Source of the DNA: Peptococcaceae bacterium
GTDB taxonomy: Bacteria > Bacillota > Dehalobacteriia > UBA4068 > UBA4997
DNA length: 64,000 nt
Direction: 5' to 3'
Assembly (NCBI GenBank): GCA_022797295.1
Contig: JAAWKH010000003.1
Coordinates: 25,794-89,793 of the forward strand
Below, piece by piece: positions 19,875-29,022 of the stretch. Each line of letters opens with the position of its first letter. The stretch's first letter is position 1. Both the position numbers and the translations under genes were made by a program. The notes beneath the pieces are model-generated. The model had not been told where the DNA came from and made no database searches. It was given only the letters and a program-made list of their open reading frames with translations.

Positions 19875-19915
19875 CTGTATATATAACAATTCAGACCTAC
19901 CAAATGTGACAAGCA
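19875..19915 (-). promoter_or_regulatory. Possible ECF-type promoter of the secreted-protein genes
   Basis: On the minus strand, TTGTCACATTTGG is followed about 5-8 bases later by GTCTG and then an AT-rich stretch, upstream of the 19825 gene. It lacks a good sigma-A -10 at the normal spacing. A TGTCACA/GTCT pair would suit an ECF sigma factor, and one is encoded 900 bases away. This is a suggestion from pattern only. Confidence 0.3.
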
Positions 19916-19957
19916 TTTCCAAATTTTTTTATAATTTTTTTATTTTTTTTAATACAC

Positions 19958-20000
19958 AAACAAGGAGCCCTCTACCTAAAAGCAGAAAGCTCCTTGTTTT
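19958..20000 (-). terminator. Terminator after the DUF4367 gene
   Basis: AAACAAGGAGC pairs perfectly with GCTCCTTGTTT across a 21-base loop; on the minus strand it is followed by an AT-rich, T-containing tract. It lies about 14 bases after the DUF4367 stop. Confidence 0.7.
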
Positions 20001-20013
20001 AACCCTATTTTTT

Positions 20014-20721
20014 TTACTTGCAAATTATGCCATTGGCAATTTTCAGCATTTCCTCCTTGGGCAAATGGCCCACAATGCTGAAAATAATTTTTCCATCTGG
20101 GCTTGTCCACGTTAAATCATTAGGCCAACCATTCTCCGTTGCTTCCAAAAACCTATCCTCCAAAGCATTATCCAAAACAACATCCTTATTTATCCTATGT
20201 TCATTATCAGCGTACATATTCAAATTGTCGCTGGCAATAACAGCATAAATTGCTAAAATTTGATTATCAGCGTTTACATAATCAAAGTTAGCGGAAAAAC
20301 CAAACGGGTTTTGGTAATCCTCCAATTCATATCCCTGCGGCACATAGGTAACTTCAATTTCCGGCAGCACAACTTCGCCTTTTGTTCCCTTGTAGGTAAA
20401 GCTGTATTCCACATATTCCTCATGCCAGTCGGTCAAAATATTAACCGCCCAAACGCGCACCTGCGGAACCAGCAGCATAGTATATCCGCACAAAAATAAG
20501 AGCAAAACCGCCGCCAAAGCCCACCTTTGCAGCTTATGAACCCAAGGCTCGCGGTATCTCAAAGCAAATTTCCAAGGGTCAGCCAGCATTTTTTCAATTT
20601 GCCTTGCTTCACTGCGTGTAAATTCAGGTTCAACAATGGGTATGGCTTCAAATTCCTTGGCGGAGGCCAAAATCAAACAATCGTGCAAAATCTCATCAAA
20701 TTCCGAATCCGTCAAAACCAC
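20014..20721 (-). CDS. DUF4367 anti-sigma-like membrane protein
   Basis: The GTG at 20719-20721 starts a 235-residue protein, 12 bases after the ECF sigma stop. The N-terminal 65 residues are cytoplasmic (DEILHDCLILASAKEFEAIP, then a basic/aromatic WKFALRYREPW). One membrane helix follows at about 66-88 (RWALAAVLLLFLCGYTMLLV). The outer part ends with the DUF4367 pattern: LTWTSPDGKIIFSIVGHLPKEEMLKIANGI. Such proteins are co-encoded with ECF factors in Clostridia and are taken to be their membrane regulators. Confidence 0.8.
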   Translation of the reverse strand: MVLTDSEFDEILHDCLILASAKEFEAIPIVEPEFTRSEARQIEKMLADPWKFALRYREPWVHKLQRWALAAVLLLFLCGYTMLLVPQVRVWAVNILTDWHEEYVEYSFTYKGTKGEVVLPEIEVTYVPQGYELEDYQNPFGFSANFDYVNADNQILAIYAVIASDNLNMYADNEHRINKDVVLDNALEDRFLEATENGWPNDLTWTSPDGKIIFSIVGHLPKEEMLKIANGIICK

Positions 20722-20733
20722 GCCCCGCCTTTC

Positions 20734-21252
20734 CTATTTTTTTTCTAATCTTTCTTTAAGTTTTTTCCTAGCCCGACTAACCCTTTGCCTGGCATTTTCC
20801 GGTGTAATATTCAGTTGTTTAGCTATATCTTTCTCTGAAAAACCCCAAATATAATGCCACTGTAAAACATTTCGATACATTTCAGGCAAATTGTTTATCT
20901 CGTCAACCAAAAAAATGTAATTTGCTAATTCCCCCAAAGTCCCCGGCCTTTCTTCAAACCAACCAGAATCAGTTGGTACAGAATGAGCCTCTTTTTTGTT
21001 AATATTAAGCGACTTGTTTTTTGTAACCAAACAAATCCAGGCTTTTATTTTTTCTTCTGAAAGGCTTTTAAGTAAATCAAAATTTTTGACAATCGCAATA
21101 AAAACTTCTTGAAAAACATCTTTTGCCATATCTTTTGAGCTAAGATACTTTAAAGCAATACTATAAATCAATTTATAATGGGTTTTGTATATTTGTCTAA
21201 AAAGTTTTTTATCTTCCTCAGTTTCCAACTGAGTCAAAAGTAAAGCCAGCAA
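20734..21252 (-). CDS. ECF-type RNA polymerase sigma factor
   Basis: The TTG at 21250-21252 starts a 172-residue protein, with GGGAG ten bases upstream. Region 2 is visible as LFRQIYKTHYKLIYSIALKYL and DVFQEVFIAIVKN, and region 4 as INNLPEMYRNVLQWHYIWG, SEKDIAKQLNITPENARQRVSRARKKL. It is followed by its DUF4367 partner. The two secreted-protein genes further along the strand are the obvious candidate targets. The region is AT-rich compared with its neighbours. Confidence 0.88.
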   Translation of the reverse strand: MLALLLTQLETEEDKKLFRQIYKTHYKLIYSIALKYLSSKDMAKDVFQEVFIAIVKNFDLLKSLSEEKIKAWICLVTKNKSLNINKKEAHSVPTDSGWFEERPGTLGELANYIFLVDEINNLPEMYRNVLQWHYIWGFSEKDIAKQLNITPENARQRVSRARKKLKERLEKK

Positions 21253-21331
21253 ACAAAATCCACTCCCTATATAATTTTGCTCGTTAGCATATTATATTAT
21301 ATAATACAAAAATTGTCAATTCATACAATTT

Positions 21332-24166
21332 TTAATTGTTGGCGATAAAGCCAATCTTGCGCGGTTTGGGTGGTTCCGGCTTTTGGTTATGCTGCTGTTT
21401 CTGTTTTTGCTTGCGCTCCGCTGCCAAAATATCCGCTTTGGTAAGCTGGGTTAGGTCTTGCACCGTCGGGTTTGGCAGCACGCTCACCCTGGCGGCCAGG
21501 CTTTGGATCACCGCGTCAAAAAGGTTGCGCACTTCGCGGGCGTTGCCAAAGTTGTTGTCCCGTTTGTCGTACATCTCAGCGCAAATCCGGTCAACCTCCG
21601 CTTCTGCTCCCTCGCCAAACGTATAGCGTTTTTGCTGGACAATATCTCGGAAAATCTGGGCCAACTCCTGGCCGGTGTAATCATCAAAATGAATGTATCT
21701 GGTGAAGCGAGATTCCAGGCCGGGGTTGCTGTTGATAAAATCCCGGATTTCCTCCTGATAGCCGGCCACAATAACCGCCAGGCTTTCCCGCTTGTTCTCC
21801 ATTTCCGTTAAAAGCACGTTGATGGCCTCCGTGCCAAAATCATTTTCACCGCCTTGGTTCAGGGTGTAGGCCTCGTCAATGAACAAAACGCCGCCCACGG
21901 CCCGCTTAATGGCCTCCTTGGTTTTGGGCGCGGTGTCACCTATGTTGTTGCCCACCAAATGCTCCCGCTTAACTTCCACCACGTGGCCTTTGGGCAGCAG
22001 GCCCAGTTCCTTGTAAATTTTTCCCACCAAGCGGGCCACGGTGGTTTTGCCGGTGCCGGGGTTGCCGCTGAATACCATGTGCATCGTGGGCGGCTCATCC
22101 AAAAGCACGCCGCGCTCCCGGCACATTTTTTGGTAAATGGCCATCTGGTTCAGCTCCGTTACCTCTTCTTTAACGCGGCTCAGGCCGGTCATTGCCTGCA
22201 ACTGTTCAATCGCCGGCGTTTCCGCCTCGTTCAGCTTGCCCAAAAGCTTGTCGATTGCAGCCTGAATATCCTCCTTAGTCAGGATAAAATCCTGTGGGTT
22301 ATATTCCTCGATACTCCCCAGGCGGTTAATCTTCTGTTTGATAACCGTGTCAAAAAAGTTGCGCACATCTCTGGCGTTGCCAAATTCATCGTCCCGCGTG
22401 CGGTAAATCCGCTCAAAATAATTCTCCAACAGCGGCCGGGCCGCGTCCTCAATCTGATTATTACTATCCGCCAGCATTTTATAAAAAATCTGACAAAGCT
22501 CGGCAGGTTTATAGTCCTCAAAGTGAATAAAATTGCCAAAGCGAGATTTCAGGCCGGGGTTAATATCCAAAAACTTCTGCATTTGCTTTTCATAGCCGGC
22601 GGCAATAACCATCAGATGATCCCGGTTTTCCTCCATAGCGGTCAGAATGGTTTCCACCGCCTCATGGCCAAAATCGCGCGGGCTTTCCTTGTGCAGAGTG
22701 TAGGCCTCGTCAATGAACAAAATGCCGCCCATAGCATTGTTAAGACAATTTTGCGTTTTTGGCGCCGTCTGGCCGATATATTCCGCCACCAAATCGGTTC
22801 GTTTAACCTCCACCACCTCGCTTTTGTCCAGCAGGCCAATCTCGTGATAAATTTCGCCAATCAGGCGGGCCACGGTGGTTTTGCCGGTGCCGGGGTTGCC
22901 GGTGAACACTAGGTTTTTGCCAATATGCAACGGCAGCATATTGAATGCCTTGCGCTTGATGTTAAACTGGTGCAGCTTGATGATATTGTTAATTTCCTCC
23001 TTAACGGAATCCAGGCCAATCAACGCCTGCAATCTATCCAGCGCGCTTTTAAGCTTTTCCGCTTGAACCGGATCTGCCTCGGCTGGAATTGCCGCCTCCT
23101 GCGCGTCCTGTGCCGTCTGTTCAGGCTCTCCCAGCTCCTTGCTTAGCTTTTCCACATATGATTTAAAACGGTTCGCCCCCATTGTCAAAGCTTGTTTGCA
23201 AACCGCCAACTCCTTTTGCTTATCCACCGGCACGCCGAACTGACCCTTTTCATAAATCCTTTGCAACTCGTAGGCGGCAAAAGTGTTGCCGCCATCCAGG
23301 GATCTATGGATAAAAGACAAGCCTTTGGCAATGTCCTTTTCAATTCCCGCAGCCTCAAATCCTTTGAGATAGTACTTACCCAATTTAAGCAAGGCGTTCA
23401 CCTCGCCCTGCTCAGCGGCCTTGTGGTAATATGCCATCGCTTTGTTCCAATTTTGATCCACCATATGCCCCATTGCATAAAGCTCGGCAGCCTCGTACTG
23501 CGCCATCGGATAGCCGTTATCAGCAGCCATTAAAAAGCATTCGGCCATTTTGACGTGATTTATGTAACCCAGCCAGCCCTGCTCATGAAAACGGCCCAGC
23601 TCATATTGCGCTCTGGCGTTTCCTTGCTCCGCGGCCAGAGTGAAACAAGCATAGGACTTTTCATAATCCTTTTTTGTGCCGTAGCCGCGGCAATAACAAA
23701 CGCCCAAATTACAGTTGGTGCGCGGGTGTTTGGGATCCTGCGCAAAAGCCTTTTGCAGCCAGTTGAAAGCGTTGCTGTTGTTCATCTTCACGCCCTCGCC
23801 GGTTAAATAAAGCACGGCCAGGCCGTTTTGCGCGTCGATATGGCCCATATCCGCCGCGTTGGCAAAGTGCGCAAAGGCCTTTTCGGAATCCTTTTTTACT
23901 CCCTGGCCGTACAGATAACAGCAAGCTATATTGTAATTGGCGGCCGGGTGGCCATCTGCCGTCATCAGCACCTTTTGGAAACATTCCACAGCCAACGGGT
24001 AATTTTTCTCAATCCCATTGCCATTCAAATAACATTCGCCCAGCCGGTTTAGGGCTTCGATATGATACTTACTCGCCGCTGTTTTGAAATATCTAAATGC
24101 ATCCTCGTATTTTTCCGCCTGCCAAAATTCTAAAGCCTTTTGGTAATATTCCTCTGCGTTTATCAA
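21332..24166 (-). CDS. Sel1-repeat protein with two CbbX/SpoVK-type AAA+ ATPase domains
   Basis: The 944-residue protein starts at a TTG (24164-24166) seven bases after TAGGAG. Residues 1-340 contain about eight Sel1/TPR-like repeats (for example YNIACCYLYGQGVKKDSEKA). Residues 370-640 form AAA+ module 1, with Walker A GNPGTGKTT at 423, Walker B ILFIDEAYTL at 482 and a GYEKQM sensor region. Residues 655-905 form module 2, with Walker A at 701 and Walker B VLFIDEAYTL at 760. The tail is Lys/Gln/Pro-rich. The modules are of the CbbX/SpoVK/EccA type, which remodel protein complexes as hexamers. The repeats probably bind substrate. The target is unknown. Confidence 0.9.
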   Translation of the reverse strand: MINAEEYYQKALEFWQAEKYEDAFRYFKTAASKYHIEALNRLGECYLNGNGIEKNYPLAVECFQKVLMTADGHPAANYNIACCYLYGQGVKKDSEKAFAHFANAADMGHIDAQNGLAVLYLTGEGVKMNNSNAFNWLQKAFAQDPKHPRTNCNLGVCYCRGYGTKKDYEKSYACFTLAAEQGNARAQYELGRFHEQGWLGYINHVKMAECFLMAADNGYPMAQYEAAELYAMGHMVDQNWNKAMAYYHKAAEQGEVNALLKLGKYYLKGFEAAGIEKDIAKGLSFIHRSLDGGNTFAAYELQRIYEKGQFGVPVDKQKELAVCKQALTMGANRFKSYVEKLSKELGEPEQTAQDAQEAAIPAEADPVQAEKLKSALDRLQALIGLDSVKEEINNIIKLHQFNIKRKAFNMLPLHIGKNLVFTGNPGTGKTTVARLIGEIYHEIGLLDKSEVVEVKRTDLVAEYIGQTAPKTQNCLNNAMGGILFIDEAYTLHKESPRDFGHEAVETILTAMEENRDHLMVIAAGYEKQMQKFLDINPGLKSRFGNFIHFEDYKPAELCQIFYKMLADSNNQIEDAARPLLENYFERIYRTRDDEFGNARDVRNFFDTVIKQKINRLGSIEEYNPQDFILTKEDIQAAIDKLLGKLNEAETPAIEQLQAMTGLSRVKEEVTELNQMAIYQKMCRERGVLLDEPPTMHMVFSGNPGTGKTTVARLVGKIYKELGLLPKGHVVEVKREHLVGNNIGDTAPKTKEAIKRAVGGVLFIDEAYTLNQGGENDFGTEAINVLLTEMENKRESLAVIVAGYQEEIRDFINSNPGLESRFTRYIHFDDYTGQELAQIFRDIVQQKRYTFGEGAEAEVDRICAEMYDKRDNNFGNAREVRNLFDAVIQSLAARVSVLPNPTVQDLTQLTKADILAAERKQKQKQQHNQKPEPPKPRKIGFIANN

Positions 24167-24199
24167 AAAAATCTCCTACTTTCTTTACATATTAAAATG

Positions 24200-24228
24200 A
24201 TTATAGCATAATTTGTCTGAAAATGCAA
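24200..24228 (-). promoter_or_regulatory. Promoter of the Sel1-AAA+ gene
   Basis: Minus strand TTGCAT (24228-24223), 17-base spacer ending TGC, TATAAT (24205-24200), about 34 bases before the TTG start. Confidence 0.7.
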
Positions 24229-24367
24229 GTTGGAGGCTTGTGCCGCAGGGCTGATTGTGTATGAACAATTTATAGCGGAAACCATTGCTTATCCGGCCAA
24301 AGTTTGTTATAATGTAAACAGTGTTTACCGACAGATTTGGTAGTTGTTTTAGGAGGTATATCTGAGT

Positions 24368-25660
24368 ATGAAGAAACTGTTTGCGATGATGCTGTTGGCG
24401 TTGACAATGCTGGCTGTTGCCTGTCCGGTTTGGGCGGCTGATGTGCCAATATATTTTCGGGGGCATTTAACCACCACCGGTTTGGAGCGGGACGGAGCAA
24501 TTTACTTATCCCAGCGGGCTTTGTTTGAGTCTATGGCGCTGGAGGTTAGCTACACCGAGGCTAGCCAAAAGATTAATCTGACCTTTAACGACCAGGCATT
24601 TCAGAATGGCGGCCAGCTGGATATGCAGGTGGGCAGCCGGGACGCGGATTACAACCGGGATTACATAAATACGGAAAGCGGCGAGCAGGGCAGCGACCAC
24701 GCCTGGTTTTATCTGGAGCACGTGCCTTTTGTGAAAGACGGGCTGGTTTATCTGCCCATACGCTTTGTGGCTGAGGATGTTTTGGGCTGTAATGTGGAGT
24801 GGAAAGACGGCGCGGTTTATATTGACCTGCCCTATACAACCTGCACCGTTGGCGAGGATGAATACAGCCTTTGCCTGGCCTCCGGGGATTTTTATCACAA
24901 TGGCGAGCGGGTTTTTCGCCTCAAGCTGCCGGGCTATGCGAACTGCCATAATTTGGCTGTAACCGGGGGTTTGCAGGTGCGCCGCACTGAGGCGGGCGCG
25001 TATCTTTTGCAGGCGGAGGGCCGCAACACCGGCGGGCTTATCAAAAGCCTGCGTTGGTATGCCTGGATTTTCCCCACGTCTGACGGCTATAGCAGCCAGG
25101 ACGCTTATATATCCACTATGCAGAGCGCCGATTGGCTGCCGGGCATAGTGCAAAGCCCCGGTCGGGTTTGGTTGAACGACGGTGGGCAAGTTTTCTGTTT
25201 GGATGAAGCCAGCGGCCAGGTGCAGACATTTGACCAGAACAGCTGGATGGCGCAGACTTTGGGCGATGATATGGCTTCCGGCTATCTGCAATGGACGGAC
25301 GGCCGCTTGGCTTTGCTGGGCGACACCGACGGCTACGTGCTTTGGGATATGCAGGCGGAGCAGGGGGTGGACTTGACCCCGCTGCTGTTGACTGACGCAG
25401 TGCGGGGCGAAGCGGAGGAATATCTGCGGGCGGAAGCGTTGGTGGATTTTCGGCCGGACACGGATTTTGCCTATTATTGGGCGGGGCTGGGCAAGCAAAG
25501 CTTGGCCGTGGGCGACGTTTACCCTTATCTGCACTTTTTGGGCGAGGAAGCCGGCCGGCTGCAATTTGAGCTGCGCTGTCATTATCACACCAGCGGCTAC
25601 GGCGACGCCGGCCAAGCGACCTTTCCTTTGTCTATTGACTTGGCGCAAATTCAATTTTAG
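24368..25660 (+). CDS. Exported protein with copper-amine-oxidase N-terminal-like stalk domain
   Basis: The 430-residue protein has a signal peptide (MKKLFAMMLLALTMLAVACPVWA). The mature N-terminus has the short repeat found in copper amine oxidase N-terminal-like domains: YLSQRALFESMALEVSYTEASQKINLTF, and later LVYLPIRFVAEDVLGCNVEWKDGAVYIDL. These domains are common in secreted and surface proteins of Clostridia and do not imply amine oxidase activity. Residues 190-430 resemble a propeller-like region with no catalytic motif I can name. AGGAGGTATATCTGAGT precedes the ATG. The promoter is TTGCTT-17-TATAAT ending near 24315. Confidence 0.7.
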   Translation: MKKLFAMMLLALTMLAVACPVWAADVPIYFRGHLTTTGLERDGAIYLSQRALFESMALEVSYTEASQKINLTFNDQAFQNGGQLDMQVGSRDADYNRDYINTESGEQGSDHAWFYLEHVPFVKDGLVYLPIRFVAEDVLGCNVEWKDGAVYIDLPYTTCTVGEDEYSLCLASGDFYHNGERVFRLKLPGYANCHNLAVTGGLQVRRTEAGAYLLQAEGRNTGGLIKSLRWYAWIFPTSDGYSSQDAYISTMQSADWLPGIVQSPGRVWLNDGGQVFCLDEASGQVQTFDQNSWMAQTLGDDMASGYLQWTDGRLALLGDTDGYVLWDMQAEQGVDLTPLLLTDAVRGEAEEYLRAEALVDFRPDTDFAYYWAGLGKQSLAVGDVYPYLHFLGEEAGRLQFELRCHYHTSGYGDAGQATFPLSIDLAQIQF

Positions 25661-25663
25661 GCA

Positions 25664-25692
25664 TTGACATCCGGCTAAGAAAATATTAAAAT
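25664..25692 (+). promoter_or_regulatory. Promoter of glyA
   Basis: TTGACA (25664-25669), 17-base spacer, TAAAAT (25687-25692), 41 bases before the ATG. Confidence 0.75.
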
Positions 25693-25733
25693 TATAGAAT
25701 ATAAAAATTTTTTTGATAAGAAAGGATATTACT

Positions 25734-26987
25734 ATGGATAATTTACAATTTGTAGCGCAAACCGATCCGGAACTGGCTGCGGTTATGCAGCAGGAGCTGG
25801 CCCGGCAGCGCAACAAAATTGAGCTGATTGCTTCGGAAAACTTCACCAGCCTGGCTGTGATGGAGGCTCAGGGCAGTGTTTTAACCAACAAATACGCCGA
25901 GGGCTACCCCGGCAAGCGTTACTACGGCGGCTGCGAGCATGTGGACGTGGTGGAGGATTTGGCGCGTGAGCGGGCCAAAAAGCTTTTTGGTGCAGCGCAC
26001 GCCAATGTGCAGCCCCACAGTGGCGCGCAGGCTAACACGGCGGTTTACTTTGCCTTGCTGCAACCGGGAGATAAGGTGCTGGGTATGAACCTGGCCCACG
26101 GTGGGCATCTCACTCACGGCAGCCCGGTGAATTACTCCGGCAAAACCTACAACTTTGCAGCTTACGGTGTGGAGCCGGAAACTGAGGTTATTGATTACGA
26201 CCATGTGCGCCAGATTGCCAGGCAGGAGCAGCCCAAGCTGCTTGTGGCCGGCGCTTCTGCTTATCCGCGGATTATTGATTTTGCCGCCCTGGCGGATATT
26301 GCCAAGGAGGTTGGCGCCAAGCTGATGGTGGATATGGCCCACATTGCCGGCCTGGTGGCGGCTGGTCTGCACCCAAGCCCGGTGCCGCATGCTGATGTGA
26401 CCACCACCACAACTCACAAAACTTTACGCGGCCCACGCGGCGGTATGATCCTCTGCGGCGAGGAGCTGGCTAAGGATATTGATAAGGCTATTTTCCCCGG
26501 CTGCCAAGGCGGCCCGCTAATGCATGTGATTGCCGCCAAGGCGGTTGCCCTGGGCGAGGCTTTGCAGCCCAGCTTTAAGGAATATGGCCAGAAGATTTTG
26601 ACCAATGCGCAGGCTCTGGCTGAGGAATTGCTGGCGGCAGGTTTTCACCTGGTTTCCGGCGGCACGGACAACCACCTGATTTTGGTGAACCTGACCAGCA
26701 AGGGCCTGACCGGCAAATACGCCGAGCATCGCCTGGACTCTATTGGTATCACCTGCAACAAAAACGCGGTGCCGTTTGACACCCAAAGTCCTTTCATCAC
26801 CAGCGGCATTCGCTTGGGTAGCCCGGCTATGACCACCCGCGGCTTTGGCCCGGAGGATATGCGTCAGGTGGCCAAGGCGATTGACCTGGCCCTGAGCTAC
26901 GGCGAGGACGAGGCCAAGCTGCAACAGGCGGCAGCCATTGTTAAGGAGCTGTGCGCGGCGCATCCGCTTTACCCGGAATTGGATTAA
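25734..26987 (+). CDS. glyA: Serine hydroxymethyltransferase
   Basis: The 417-residue protein starts at the ATG 25734, eight bases after AGAAAGGA; an upstream in-frame TTG is disfavoured. It interconverts serine and glycine with tetrahydrofolate in the cytosol. Diagnostic segments are [50 protein letters not shown] and [14 protein letters not shown], which holds the PLP-binding Lys. Length matches the family. It begins a gene set (dCMP deaminase, wecB, atpZ) that in many Clostridia leads into the ATP synthase operon. Confidence 0.97.
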   Translation: MDNLQFVAQTDPELAAVMQQELARQRNKIELIASENFTSLAVMEAQGSVLTNKYAEGYPGKRYYGGCEHVDVVEDLARERAKKLFGAAHANVQPHSGAQANTAVYFALLQPGDKVLGMNLAHGGHLTHGSPVNYSGKTYNFAAYGVEPETEVIDYDHVRQIARQEQPKLLVAGASAYPRIIDFAALADIAKEVGAKLMVDMAHIAGLVAAGLHPSPVPHADVTTTTTHKTLRGPRGGMILCGEELAKDIDKAIFPGCQGGPLMHVIAAKAVALGEALQPSFKEYGQKILTNAQALAEELLAAGFHLVSGGTDNHLILVNLTSKGLTGKYAEHRLDSIGITCNKNAVPFDTQSPFITSGIRLGSPAMTTRGFGPEDMRQVAKAIDLALSYGEDEAKLQQAAAIVKELCAAHPLYPELD

Positions 26988-27004
26988 TTAAGGAGATTTT
27001 TGAA

Positions 27005-27475
27005 ATGCGCGAATCCTGGGACGAATATTTTATGCGCCTGGCTTATCAGGTAGCCACTCGAACAACCTGTCTGCGGCGTAGCGTGGGGGCGGTGGCCGTC
27101 AGCCCAGACCACCGGATTATCGGCAGCGGTTACAACGGCGCTTTGCCCGGCGCGCCGCACTGCGACGAGGTGGGCGGTTGCCTGCGCGAGCAGTTGGGCG
27201 TGCCCAGCGGGCAGCGGCAGGAAATCTGCCGGGCCCAGCACGCGGAGGCCAACATTTGTAATTCTGCCGCCAAGCACGGTATTTGCTTGGACGGGGCGAC
27301 AATTTACGTCACCAACCAGCCTTGCACCACCTGTGTGAAAGCGATGGTGACCAGCGGCATTCGGCGGGTGGTTTTCGACGGGGCTTATCCCGACGATTTG
27401 GCTTGCCAGCTGGCCAAGGAGGCCGGGATGGAGCTGGTGAGCCTGGCGGAGCTGCGCGAGCGGGAGAAGAAATGA
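27005..27475 (+). CDS. dCMP deaminase (ComEB-like)
   Basis: The ATG at 27005 follows AAGGAGATTTTTGAA, 18 bases after glyA. The 156-residue enzyme has the zinc-deaminase signature HAEAN (His ligand plus catalytic Glu) and PCTTCVKA (two Cys ligands), with the extra N-terminal SGYNGALPGAPHC region of deoxycytidylate deaminases. It converts dCMP to dUMP for thymidylate synthesis. A competence role, as for B. subtilis ComEB, should not be assumed. Confidence 0.93.
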   Translation: MRESWDEYFMRLAYQVATRTTCLRRSVGAVAVSPDHRIIGSGYNGALPGAPHCDEVGGCLREQLGVPSGQRQEICRAQHAEANICNSAAKHGICLDGATIYVTNQPCTTCVKAMVTSGIRRVVFDGAYPDDLACQLAKEAGMELVSLAELREREKK

Positions 27476-27491
27476 GAGAAAGGGCGATATA

Positions 27492-28619
27492 ATGGAGCAG
27501 AAGAAGATTTTACTGGTTTTCGGCACGCGGCCGGAAGCAATTAAGATGGCGCCTTTGGTGAAAACATTGCAGGCAGACAGCCGCTTTGAGGCCAAGGTGG
27601 CGGTGACGGCCCAGCACCGGGAAATGCTGGACCAAGTGCTGGAATGTTTTGATGTGCACCCGGATTTTGACCTGAATATGATGAAGCACGGGCAAACTCT
27701 GGCGGATGTGACCAGCGGGGCTTTGATTGGGCTGCAAAAGATTATCGCTGAGGAAAAGCCGCATGTGGTGCTGGTGCACGGCGATACCACAACCACGTTT
27801 GCCGGTGCTTTGGCCGCTTTTTACGAGCGTGTTCCTGTGGGCCATGTGGAAGCGGGCCTGCGTACCAGCGATAAATATGCTCCCTATCCCGAGGAGATTA
27901 ACCGCCGTTTGACCAGTCAGCTGACGGACTTCCATTTTGCGCCTACCGAAACTGCCCGGCAGAACTTGTTGCATGATGGCATTTCCTCCAAGCAGATTTT
28001 TGTCACCGGGAACACCGTGATTGACGCTTTGCTGCAAACCGTGTCTGACGGCTGTGATTTGGAATCGTATTTGGGGGCGGATGTTTGTAAAAAAATTAAT
28101 TGGGACAAAAAGATTGTGCTGCTCACCTGCCATCGGCGGGAAAATTGGGGTCAGCCAATGCGTGAGATTTTCAGCGCCGTGGCCCGTTTGGCTAGGGAGA
28201 TGTCCCATGCGATTGAAATTATTTATCCTGTGCATAAAAATCCGCTGGTGCAGCAGGCTGCGCACGAGCTGCTGGGCGGTGTGTCGAACATTCATCTGGT
28301 GGAACCTTTGGATTATCGCCCCTTTGCCCAGCTGATGAGTCTTAGCCATTTGGTGGTGACAGATTCTGGTGGTATGCAGGAGGAGGCGCCGGCTTTAGGC
28401 AAGCCAGTGCTGGTGCTTCGCGACGTTACCGAGCGGCCGGAGGCAATCAAGGCCGGCACAGCACGCCTGATTGGCACCAATGAAGAATCTGTTTATGATG
28501 GTATTCGCACGCTGCTCACTATCGGGAATAGTTATCATCAGATGGCCCACGCCGCTAATCCTTACGGCGACGGCCGGGCCGCCCAACATATTAGGGATAT
28601 TCTGGCGGCTTTGCTGTAA
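27492..28619 (+). CDS. wecB: UDP-N-acetylglucosamine 2-epimerase (non-hydrolysing)
   Basis: The 375-residue protein interconverts UDP-GlcNAc and UDP-ManNAc, the donor for teichoic-acid linkage units and capsule. Family motifs are GTRPEAIKMAPL, VHGDTTTTFAGALAAF, GHVEAGLRT, TCHRRENWG and VVTDSGGMQEEAPALGKPVLVLRD. Length and order are normal. The start lies 16 bases after the deaminase stop, so the four genes from glyA to atpZ are likely one transcript. Confidence 0.95.
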   Translation: MEQKKILLVFGTRPEAIKMAPLVKTLQADSRFEAKVAVTAQHREMLDQVLECFDVHPDFDLNMMKHGQTLADVTSGALIGLQKIIAEEKPHVVLVHGDTTTTFAGALAAFYERVPVGHVEAGLRTSDKYAPYPEEINRRLTSQLTDFHFAPTETARQNLLHDGISSKQIFVTGNTVIDALLQTVSDGCDLESYLGADVCKKINWDKKIVLLTCHRRENWGQPMREIFSAVARLAREMSHAIEIIYPVHKNPLVQQAAHELLGGVSNIHLVEPLDYRPFAQLMSLSHLVVTDSGGMQEEAPALGKPVLVLRDVTERPEAIKAGTARLIGTNEESVYDGIRTLLTIGNSYHQMAHAANPYGDGRAAQHIRDILAALL

Positions 28620-28625
28620 TGCGTT

Positions 28626-28967
28626 ATGGCAGTTAATCTGAAAAAGCCGCCTAAGCCGCCCACGGAGGCGCAAAAGGCTTTTGAAGCCAAGGTGAAAAAC
28701 GCCCAGCGTTCAGCGGCCAATGCTTCTTGGCAGCTGCTGCTAGGCTTTGGCGTTAGCTTTGCGGTGAGGGTTGGCCTGCTTGGCATTTGGCTGGGCAGCT
28801 GGATTGACCGCCGCTGGTTGGGTGGCACCGGAATTGGCGCGGCTGCTATCATTGTTTTGGTGATTTTTTATTCCTTTTATATGCTCTATGCGGATTTAAT
28901 GCGCTATGAAAGGCGTATGCAAGCGGAAAAGGCGCAGGCAGAGGCTGAAATGCGAGAAAAGATATAA
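28626..28967 (+). CDS. atpZ: AtpZ/AtpI-family membrane protein
   Basis: The 113-residue protein has a basic N-terminal segment, two membrane helices (LLLGFGVSFAVRVGLLGIWLGSWI and AAAIIVLVIFYSFYMLYADLM) joined by DRRWLGGTGIG, and a charged C-terminal helix. This matches AtpZ/AtpI proteins, which assist c-ring assembly of F-type ATP synthase or Mg uptake. It starts six bases after wecB, with a weak ribosome site. No atp genes follow: a terminator and an unrelated regulator come next. This is unusual for the neighbourhood. Confidence 0.8.
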   Translation: MAVNLKKPPKPPTEAQKAFEAKVKNAQRSAANASWQLLLGFGVSFAVRVGLLGIWLGSWIDRRWLGGTGIGAAAIIVLVIFYSFYMLYADLMRYERRMQAEKAQAEAEMREKI

Positions 28968-28968
28968 A

Positions 28969-29014
28969 GAAAAGCACCGGATTTGCTTTGTCAAGTCCGG
29001 TGGTTTTTCTTTAA
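28969..29014. terminator. Bidirectional terminator after atpZ
   Basis: AAAGAAAAGCACCGGA-type left arm pairs with TCCGGTGG and T-rich right arm; it separates atpZ (+) from the XRE gene (-). Confidence 0.8.
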
Positions 29015-29022
29015 TGAGTTTT

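Noticed and set aside
24506..25846. 446-codon minus-strand frame antisense to the exported stalk protein and glyA start
   Set aside because: Shadow of the plus-strand gene, which has a signal peptide, ribosome site and promoter.
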